Origin: Selaginella tamariscina
Lineage: Eukaryota; Streptophyta; Lycopodiopsida; Selaginellales; Selaginellaceae
NCBI GenBank assembly: GCA_003024785.1
Contig: PUQB01000338.1
Coordinates: 124,001 to 188,000 of the forward strand
Length of the DNA stretch: 64,000 bases
Direction: 5' to 3'
Shown one piece after another: positions 55,537 to 64,000 of this stretch. Each line of letters opens with the position of its first letter. Positions within the stretch are counted from its first letter, which is position 1. The notes under the pieces were generated by a model that saw nothing but the letters and a program-made list of their open reading frames with translations, searched no databases and was not told the origin of the DNA. The translations under genes and the position numbers were made by a program.

Positions 55537-57219
55537 TGTCAGAGTTTTAACCCAAAGGGCCAACACGTGGCAACACGTGGCTGCCAGGTGGCCATTTGGC
55601 GTCATCACCCTGTGTGAGCAACGCTAAGTTTCCTAGAACAACCCCAACGACCCCTAGGGTTAGACTCTAATGCCCAAGTGGACAGGAGACTTAGGGTTTA
55701 GCCCAAGTCTCCCTAGAGTGTCTACCCCCAAAACCCTTGAGGGATAACCCTAGTTGACTTAGGGTCTTGCCCTAGAAGACCTAGACAGGCTCATGCCCTA
55801 ACCCTCATTAAGGAGACGTGTGTTCACACATCCCCCTGTACATAGCTAAGGCATCATCACTTACCCCTTGAGGAATCACCCTCATCCGGGAGTACAACCC
55901 CTTTAGGGCGACAAGGGGTACCCTGAACCACGACTAACCCCTAAGGGTTTGAGTGGCCAAGTTATACCCTAGACCTAGGGCTAGTACTTAGTGAGGACAC
56001 GAGTGTTCTACTAAGCAAACTCCCTAAGGCTAGGTTTGGGATAACCCTAAACACATGACCTTGCGAGTGCCTCACGAAAGGGCTCCTGCTGACATGTTTA
56101 GGTTGTTCAACCCTTGAATTCCAAGGAGAACACTCCCCTAGCCAAGTGTGCCAAAGCACACCTAGTTATGAGACCTAACCTCCCTTGAGCAAATGCCCAA
56201 GGCTTAGCACCCTAGTGCAAGTACAAGCATGCCTATTTGCTAAAGTATCCAACCCCTTGGCGACAAGCCCATGACATAACCCCAAAGGGCGTGCCTCAGG
56301 CGTTGTACCATGTGAGGTTTAGCCCAGTGTCACATCTCCATGTGACATTGCCTTCCCCAATGTGGGCTATCATGCTATAGCCCTTAGATTCAAGAGTTGC
56401 ACCAAGTGCCACAAACGTGACTCCTAAATGCCGACTCTAGAACCCCTCAATGAACCTCAGGAACCAAGTAACATGAACCTGTCAAACAGGATCCCACGCT
56501 CACAGCTGGACAAGGACACGGATGTGCCTTGCTTGGCCGTTAGTGCTACACCTAGCTTGACGTGGAGGAGGAGGCTGGAGATAAACCTCAACCTCTGCCT
56601 CTTGGAACGTGCATTCCGACAAGACCTCCCATGCATGGATTCGCCAACGTTAAAGGTAAGCTACCCCGAAGGTGGGACGTACCCCTGACATATGGAAGTT
56701 AGGGCGGCACAACAGAGGGTGTGCCTTGACGACACAAGCTAGAGCTTGCACCGGGAGAAGAGTAACGAGCTCAGTCATGAACCCAGGAACCCTCACTCCT
56801 ATATACTACCTTATTTATGTGACAGGCCCCCCCCTGTTTTCCTGTTTACATAAGTGGGCTAGCACTGAAATCTCATTCCCAGAGGGACATACTTGGTGAG
56901 TTATCCATCGACCCATAAACCCTAACCTGTCAAACCTAGGGGTATTTCTAAGCATATCCGACATGCCGAACTCACCGGAACTAGCCATTAATCCAACCGG
57001 GACACAGAAAACCAAGGTAAGAGTTTTCTAGATGGAAGTGCTAGCTTCGCCTAGAGTTTCTTGCAAATACCTAATGACACCCGGCCGGACCATCACTAGA
57101 TATCCAAGTGCACTAAGCGGGCCTGTTTCTTCTACACCTAGGGCTTATCAACATAGTACAGTAGGTAACAACAGTCAACGTCCAAAGTAAAGGGTTGAGT
57201 CATAGTAAAAACTATGACA
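55537..57219 (-). repeat. LARD2 3' LTR
   Basis: It is 1,683 bp from TGTCAGAGTTTTAACCC to AAACTATGACA. A C-run at about 56825 lies beside the reversed TATA-like TTATTTATGTGAC. Confidence 0.9.
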
Positions 57220-60200
57220 CACTCCCCGCCTTTGAAAATGTCAACATCCTCGTTGACGTCCAACTCCAAGACTAGATAATTTTAAAGAAAACTAACCAAA
57301 ACTAACATATCACTCTATGCGGAGTCAGCCAAAAGTTCACATAATTTTTATTACCCCCCTGCATACGCGAAACCAAGTACTTCAGAACCGTCGTTCACTA
57401 AGTCGTAAACTTAGCTACCGGAGGCACCACCTGCGACATGAAGTCACTTGGAGATTTTTTGCACGTCTGCAATGTCTGTCACCCGACCCACACAACACAA
57501 TGGTTAATTTCTTTACTTAACTAGAATTTATATTGGAGGCCTCTAGTTAGTGTTGTTGCCGGCCCCTTGGTTAACAAGAAATAAAGACTTGCTTTATTCC
57601 TTAATATTAAATGCTGTTGACGACTGCTGTCGTCTAACACACAAACAAGCACTTCTCAAATGCTTGACCAAACCACCTTTGCATTTCTTTTGATTTTCAA
57701 TGGTCCCACATCTCCACATGTTATGATATTATAGCTTACATCTCTGCATCCCTCGGTGCTTCTCATTACCCTTTTCATAAGGGTCTGCTACTATACCCAT
57801 CTCTCATTATTATATAGCTACGCAAGACTAAGTATGAGACTTTTATCGGAATCAAGCTCTTTTCCGATATAAGAGTACAAGTCGTAAACCCTGTTCTTTG
57901 TAAACATGTCAATCTGGCCAGAGGTGATCACAGAGGCGCATGGCTGTACACATGTATACAACAAGGTCTTGCTAATCTACCAACTACCATTCACTTGGTG
58001 TGTTATTAACATAAATTTATTCTCATAGGAATCAAATTCAGTCAAATCCACGACCAAGTGTGATAGCCTTACGATTTGTCCTTCGCAACCATCTTTGTAC
58101 TCTTTCATAACACCGACCAGTTTAGGGACCAGATAAGCTAATATACCTTTCTTACAAACTAATGTGGAAACCAGGAAATTCAACCCATCTCTAGTGCCTC
58201 AATCGATAATCTTTAGATAACACGTCTCTTAATTGTCACTCTCATTGTACTCATTCCCCAAAGAGCACATCATACAAATGCCGTTTAATACTTTCTAACT
58301 CTTTATCTCACTAAGTTTAAAATACCAAAATTTTAAGACTTATTCCACGATAAGAGTCTCTCTAAATTCAGAATACTGCACGCCTCCATAACATTATAAT
58401 TATTTTTAACTCTTAAAACTGATTTTGTAAATGTTTCTCAACACTATACCGAAGTATAGCATTTCCACTAATTGAAGCAACTAGTGTTTTTGATAAACAT
58501 CTTTTAAAACTAATCCTTATTCTATAAATAGTCACAATTTCGATATTGATACTCTCGAATGGATAATGATCGTTTTAACGTTCAAATCCTAAGCTTATCA
58601 ACTAGTTTTATATTAGTGGATATAAACTTACAATCATATCAATTTATCGAAATGCTACAACTACATTATAGATATGGTTTTACTTTACATTGAACTGAAC
58701 TTCAATTTTGAAACGAAAATATAATGTTACGACAGTATTTTCGAGGAACTTTGTTCAGAGACTAAGAGGATCATGAACTAGTGTCTGGTTTATCTAACTG
58801 ATTTAGTAAGATATCCACCTCCACATAAATGTTATCATAACATTAAAGTGTTATATCAACTTCATGTTTCCATCATACCTTATAATTCAATAGATTCTCC
58901 CCAAACATGAATAAGATATCTAATTCAGTATGTCGAACTAAGATACATTATTCATTCTAGACACCTAGTAATCCAGAAAGTACTACATTGCCCCTCAAGT
59001 AATGTATTGAGAAATGCCTCATTTCTCAACTAACTTGAAAACACATTTCAAGTTATAACACTAAGGTAGTGCCTTTACCAAGTGTAACTCAAGTCCGCTT
59101 GAGTCTTTATATTTCATGATTATGGCCACCTCATGTGATCATAATCAAGTCTTAATATTGAGCGCTCCAAACTCAATATTCAAAAGATACCATACTCTAC
59201 TTTGACAAGTCATTTATAATCAATCTTAAAAGACTGTCATAAAATACTTTCAAAATTTAAGATATGAATATCTCAATGAATGAGGTGATAGGAAACCTCA
59301 TATTTATACCGATATTGGACCATACGTTATGGTCATTGTATTCACAATCATCAAGAAGGGAGACCATCTTCTTGAATTAATCCCGCTACTTCACTTTCAA
59401 GAATATTGAACCAAGGTCAAGGAACACCATCAAACCTTGAGATAGAAATCTTCCTTGGGTTAGTCTTTGGTTCTATCTCAAGGTTTGATGGTGTTCCTTG
59501 ACCTTGGTTCAATATTCTTGAAAGTGAAGTAGCGGATTAATTCAAGAAGATGGTCTCCTTCTTGATGATTGTGATACAATGACCATAACGTATGGTCCAA
59601 TATTCGGTATAAAAATATGAGGTTTCCTATCACCTCATTCATTGAGATATTCATATCTTAAATTTTGAAAGTATTTATGACAGTCTTTTAAGATTGATTA
59701 TAAATGACTTGTCAAAGTAGAGTATGGTATCTTTTGAATATTGAGTTTGGAGCGCTCAATATTAAGACTTGATTATGATCACATGAGGTGGCCATAATCA
59801 TGAAATATAAAGACTCAAGCGGACTTGAGTTCAACACTTTGGTAAGGCACTACCTTAGTGTTATAACTTGAAATGTGTTTTCAAGTTAGTTGAGAAATGA
59901 GGCATTTCTCAATACATTACTTGAGGGGCAATGTAGTACTTTCTGGATAGAACCAAAGACAAACTAAGTCTAAAAATTAGACCCACTTCCAAGACTTAGT
60001 TTGTAAGCCAGAACAAACTAACATGCCACGTCTTGTGGAAGTATATGGTAAAGTAACCTGGACAACCTTAAGGTCAAGTAACCTAGAGAAAACGTAACCT
60101 GGCGTGCAACTTGGAAGTGCCTTCCGAGTGCCACCTTCGATATTGGAGTCCATAACCACACCCACTTATTAAGTAGATGTTCTTTGAAGAGTTATAGATC

Positions 60201-60342
60201 TCAGGACCATCTCTCCGGCAGAATTCAGACATTAGCCGAAAGTGATACAGTACTTCAAAAATTTACAATTAACTAAACCCTGAAACACACACTACAACTT
60301 TAGGCAGTCCTGCTGACCGCAGAGAATGGCTCCGATACCAAT
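57220..60342 (-). other. LARD2 internal region, non-coding, rearranged
   Basis: It starts with the reversed polypurine tract CACTCCCCGCC and is collinear with LARD1 to about 59447. There an inverted duplication begins and ~1.3 kb of the normal interior (equivalent to 51900-53190) is missing. Normal sequence returns at 59949. No coding frame. Confidence 0.82.
58971..59948. repeat. Large inverted repeat, ~478-bp arms, 23-bp spacer
   Basis: The arms at 58971-59447 and 59471-59948 are near-perfect reverse complements, from ATCCAGAAAG to GAGATAGAA and TTCTATCTC to CTTTCTGGAT. Only scattered differences are visible (for example ACCATACGTTATGG present in both; CTTTGAC/GTCAAAG pairs preserved). Confidence 0.9.
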
Positions 60343-61272
60343 TGTCTGAGTTTTTAACCCAAAGGGCCAACACATGGCAACATGTGGCTGCCAGGTGGCC
60401 ATTTGGTGTCATCACCCTGTGTAAGCAACGCTAAGTTTCCCAGAACAACCTCAACGACCCTAGGTTAGACTCTAATGCCCAAGTGGACAGGAGACTTAGG
60501 GTTTAGCCCAAGTCTCCCTAGAGTGTCTACCCCAAAACCCTTGAGGGATAACCCTATTTGACTTAGGGTCTTGCCCTAGAAGACCTAGACAGGCTCATGC
60601 CCTAACCCCATCAAGGAGACGTGTGTTCCACACATCCCCTGGACAGAGCTAAGGCATCATCACTTACCCCTTGAGGAATCACCCTCATCCAGGAGTACAA
60701 CCCCTTTAGGGCGACAAGGGGTACCCTGAACCACGACTAACCCCTAAAGGTTTAAGTGGCCAAGTTATACCTAGACTAGGGCTAGACTTAGTGAGGACAT
60801 GAGTGTTTTGCTAAGCAAACTCCATAAGGCTAGGTTTGGGATAACCCTAAGCACATGACCTTGCGAGTGCCTCACGAAAGGCTCTGCTAACATGTTTAGG
60901 TTGTTCAACCCTTGAATTCCAAGGAGAATACTCTCCTAGCCAAGTGTGCCAAAGCACACCTAGTTATGAGACCTAACCTCCCTTATCAAACCTGGGGTAT
61001 TTCTAAGCATATTCGACATGCCGAACTCACTGGAACTAGCCATTAATCCAATCGGGACACGGAAAACCAAGGTAAGAGTTTTCTAAATGGAAGTGCTAGC
61101 TTCGCCCAGAGTTTTTGCAAATACCTAATGACACCCGGCCGGACCATCACTAGATATCCAAGTGCACTAAGCGGACCTGTTTCTTCTACACCTAGGGCTT
61201 ATCAACATAGTATAGTAGGTAACAACAATCAATGTCCAAAGTAAAGGGTTGAGTCATAGTAAAACTATGACA
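60343..61272 (-). repeat. LARD2 5' LTR with internal deletion
   Basis: It is 930 bp. It follows the LARD LTR to CCTAACCTCCCTT and then jumps to ATCAAACCTGGGGTATTTC, losing ~750 bp that contain the C-run and TATA-like region. The LTR would lack its promoter. Confidence 0.88.
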
Positions 61273-61277
61273 GGTGG

Positions 61278-61342
61278 TACCTTTGGTAGCTGAGTTCTCG
61301 GTCAATGAATGACGGTTCTGAAGTATTTGGCTTCACGTAATG
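61278..61342 (+). repeat. G0' 3' untranslated remnant
   Basis: G0' continues after LARD2 with TACCTTTGGTAGCTGAG and ends at TAATG (61338-61342), the G1' target duplication, matching 33951-34015. Confidence 0.8.
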
Positions 61343-61358
61343 TGTCATAATTTTTACT

Positions 61359-62770
61359 ATGGTAATATTCTAGCAAGAATAGAAAGTCGAATAGATACAC
61401 TCAAACATGCGCATTTTGTGGTACGAGATGGAGTTCTTTATTATAAAGAAAAGAGACTCTATGTTCTAGAAGGGACATGGAGGGAGAGACTGTTAAGAGA
61501 GCATCACGACGTTCCTTTGGCAGGACATGGTGGAAGGCATAAGACGTTGGCTTTGTTGAAACAGGGATTCTATTGGCCGAGTATGATAGACGATGTTGCC
61601 AAGTATGTCAAGACATGCCCCACCTGCCAACAAGGAAGAGCCAATCGCAAAAATGAGCTGAGAAGTTGTAGTGTATACCGATTCCAGATCGGCCATTTCT
61701 AAGTGTTACTTTGGACTTTATCATGGGATTGCCAAAATCTTGTGGTTTTAATGTGCTCATGGTGGTAGTCGATCGGTTTTCAAAGGTTGCTAATTTCATT
61801 CCAACTGTAAAGATAGTGAATGCAATTCAAGCAGCGAAGTTGTTCTTCCACGAAGTCATAAGAGTGCGCGGACTACCGAAAACCATGGGATCCTCGGTTT
61901 ACGGGGAAATTTTGGGGGACATTGTTTAAGCAGTTTGGTACGATGCTGAAGTTCAGTACGGCTTACCATCCACAAACAGATGGTCAAATGGAGAGAGTGA
62001 ACCGACAAGTCGAGGACTATCTCAGATGCTATGTTTAAGGTGATCAACTTGATTGGGCTGAACACTTGGATATGGCTGAGATATGTTACAATAACTCAAC
62101 ACACACTACAATTGGATGTAGCCCGATGGAAGTGTTAACTGGGAATAAGGGTGGTATTCCTCAGAGTATGGTGTTACCGAAAGACAATAGCAATTGAGTT
62201 CCATCTGTAGCAGAGTTCACAGGACAATTGTATCGGACATGGGAAGCTACTCGTCAAGCGATGGCTGCAGCACAAGAAAGGTATCATCAGCAGTACGATA
62301 AGCATTGGCAGGATGTAGAGTATCAGGTTGGGGATATGGTATTGTTGAGTACAATTCGAGGAAGTTTCTATCGCATTACATAGGTCCATACAAGGTGGTG
62401 AAGCAAGTAGGGAAAGTGGCTTATGAGTTAGATCTTCCTCTGGAGTTGGGAACAATACACAATGTGTTTCATGTCAATTTATTCAAGCCATTCCACAAGG
62501 ATGAGAAACATCCGCAGAAATATGAAAACTTACGTCCGTTTCCTGAGCTGGTCGGCATACGAAGGAGTTCGAATTTGAGTCGATTTTGGATACAAAGATA
62601 TTAAACACCGAGGAACGCGAAAACATAAACGAGAATATCTTGTTAAGTGGAAGGGTTACCCAGCATGTGAGTCAACATGGGAACCATTGGATAATCTACA
62701 GAATGCAATGGAGATAGTGAAGGAGTTTGAGGCAAGGTCTCAAACTGCTAGTCTTATTTTATTAACCTAG
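61359..62770 (+). pseudogene. G1' integrase and chromodomain fragment
   Basis: It reads ARIESRIDTLKHAHFVVRDG, the integrase zinc finger with intact HHCC (HHDVPLAGHGG, TCPTCQQ near 61615), [26 protein letters not shown], then a small deletion that removes the second catalytic Asp region (ISDRDP is absent after 61885), and [11 protein letters not shown] module HYIGPYKVVKQVGKVAYEL (62370 on). The chromodomain is better kept than in G1: KREYLVKWKGYPACESTWEP at about 62620, ending EFEARSQTAS. A stop (AGG to TAA-type) near 62037 and frame changes disable it. Confidence 0.86.
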
Positions 62771-63115
62771 GGGCCGACAAACAACCTTAACTAGAGGCCT
62801 CCGATATAAATTCTACTTAACTTAAAGAATTTAACTAACTTGTTGTTTGTGTCGGGTGACAGACTTTGCAGACGTGCAAAAGGTCTCCAAATGATTCTTG
62901 TCGCAGGTGGTGCCTCCAACAGCTGAGTTGTCACTCAGTGAACGATAGTTCTGAAGTACTTGGCTTCGTGTAATGCAAGGGGGTAAAAAACTTGTGAACT
63001 TTTGTTAACTCCGCATAGAGTGATTAGCATTAGTTTTCAGTTAATTTTTCCTAACCTAGTCTAGTCTTGAATTAGACATCAACGAGGACGTTGACATTTC
63101 CAAAAGCGAGGAGTG

Positions 63116-64000
63116 TGTCATAGTTTTTACTATGACTCAACCCTTTAATTTGGGGTTTGATTGTTGTTATCTACCCAGTTGTGTGGCGAACCCTAGTTGT
63201 AGTGAGAAACAGCCCCACTTAGTGCACTTAGGTGTTTAGGGGTAGTCCGGCCGGCTATCACTAGGTACCTCGAAAACTCTAGGCGAAGGTACTACTTACC
63301 CTCTAGAAAACTCTCCCCAGTTTGACGTTACAAAGATGTTAACTATAGCTTGTCAAAAAGGGTTAGGGACACCCCTAGGGTTTCCCTAACCCCACACCCT
63401 AATACCCCCCCTAGGGGTTAGGTTTAGGTTTAGGTTAGGTTAGGACAATCATTTTCTCTAAGGGCTGACATTTTCATGCCAGCCCACTTACTCACTTAGG
63501 TAAACAGGGGGGGGGGGGGGGTTCATCACATAAATAAGGTAGAGTATATGTAGTGAGGCTTCTTGGGTTCAAAAGAGAGCTCGTTAACCTCCTACCGTGC
63601 AAGGTAAGCTTGTGTCGTCAAGGTGCAACCCTCCGTTGTGCCTCCCTAACTTCCACACGACAGGGTACAACCCACCCTAGGGTTAGACTATCCTTATCGT
63701 TGGCAGAATCTTGCCTTTGAGATAGGGGCACGTCATTTCCAAGGAATTAGTCAGATTCCTTGGTCCGAAAACCTGCTCGCACGTTCCGCAAAACTAGTGG
63801 TTGAGGCCTTGCTCCGGCCACCTCAACCACGCCAAGCTAGGAACGACACCTAAGGCTTGGCTAGTCTGTGTATCCTGATTCATAAGGTGAGTCTCATTCG
63901 TGGACTTAGTCAGTTAGGGGTTTGAGTTCTTAAGGCTTGGGTTCCTAATACGGGTTATTTTACCAGATTCCATGGGGTTTTCAGAGAGGGGATTCCAGGG
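63116..64000 (+). repeat. G1' 3' LTR (cut by window end)
   Basis: It starts TGTCATAGTTTTTACTATG and is followed for 885 bp. It has a G-run at 63507-63521 and CATCACATAAATAAGG. At 63592-63596 CTACC is followed by GTGCAAGG with no insertion, the empty site for LARD3. About 60 bp of LTR should remain beyond the window. Confidence 0.88.

Larger units (their letters stand above)
55537..61272 (-). mobile_element. LARD2: non-coding LTR retrotransposon with target duplication GGTGG
   Basis: It is a complete insertion of 5,736 bp bounded by GGTGG at 55532-55536 and 61273-61277. The unoccupied equivalent is at about 33946-33950. On the minus strand it has a 5' LTR (61272-60343, with a ~750-bp internal deletion), primer site (60331-60342), an interior rearranged by a large inverted duplication, polypurine tract, and 3' LTR (57219-55537). 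Confidence 0.92.
61343..64000 (+). mobile_element. G1': second copy of chromovirus G1, with a large internal deletion
   Basis: Only the first 19 bases of the 5' LTR (TGTCATAATTTTTACTATG) remain, joined directly to pol at a point matching 38519 of G1. The deletion removed ~4.5 kb: the rest of the LTR, gag, protease, reverse transcriptase and RNase H. It then continues collinear with G1 to its 3' LTR, which runs off the window at 64000. ATG is shared at the junction. Confidence 0.88.

Overview
This 64 kb window is a repeat-dense stretch of a eukaryotic nuclear genome, almost certainly a streptophyte (plant lineage). The signs are plant-type Ty3/gypsy retrotransposons, one with an integrase chromodomain, initiator-Met-tRNA type primer sites, short GT-AG introns, and an interstitial plant-type telomere tract (CCCTAAA)n. 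A DUF7869-type gene and the very large repeats fit a non-seed plant better than a seed plant, but the species cannot be named from sequence alone. I see no intact host housekeeping gene, tRNA, rRNA or CRISPR. Nearly every coding region is a transposon gene with frameshifts or stops.

Layout. 1-2329: a minus-strand Ty3/gypsy element (RE1) cut by the window edge. 2330-12753: the right part of a large TIR DNA transposon (copy 1) with an array of palindromes, a ParB-like/methyltransferase-like gene and an FCP1-like phosphatase gene. Copy 1 is split by a complete gypsy element (RE2, 6054-10838, TSD GAGGA). 12754-15087: retroelement debris. 15088-33629: a minus-strand, non-coding LTR element (LARD1). 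Its 5' LTR holds a complete ~12 kb TIR transposon (copy 2, 20834-32789, TSD AAGT). Copy 2 carries a DUF7869 gene, two palindrome arrays, microsatellites, the ParB/methyltransferase-like gene and the phosphatase gene. 33630-48621: fragments of an older gypsy (G0) that contain a chromovirus (G1, 34016-47808, TSD TAATG), which in turn contains another LARD (LARD3, 40787-47603) in its 3' LTR. 48622-64000: a second, partly deleted version of the LARD-G0-G1 unit (LARD4, G0', G1') with a further LARD (LARD2, 55537-61272, TSD GGTGG) inserted in it.

Because the LARD-G0-G1 unit is present twice, each later insertion has an unoccupied counterpart in the other copy. The order of events can therefore be read directly: G1 into G0, duplication probably by unequal crossing-over between LARDs, then the TIR transposon and LARD3 into one copy and LARD2 into the other.

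The most notable system is the TIR transposon family. It has near-matching 26-27 bp terminal inverted repeats and a 4 bp target duplication. Its candidate transposase is of the DUF7869 type. It also carries a ParB-like domain joined to a divergent SAM-methyltransferase-like region, an FCP1-like phosphatase, and about 40 copies of the 18-bp perfect palindrome GGCGGGATTAATCCCGCC in three arrays. A ParB-like protein next to arrays of one palindrome recalls a ParB/parS partner pair. That functional link is my inference, not something the sequence proves.
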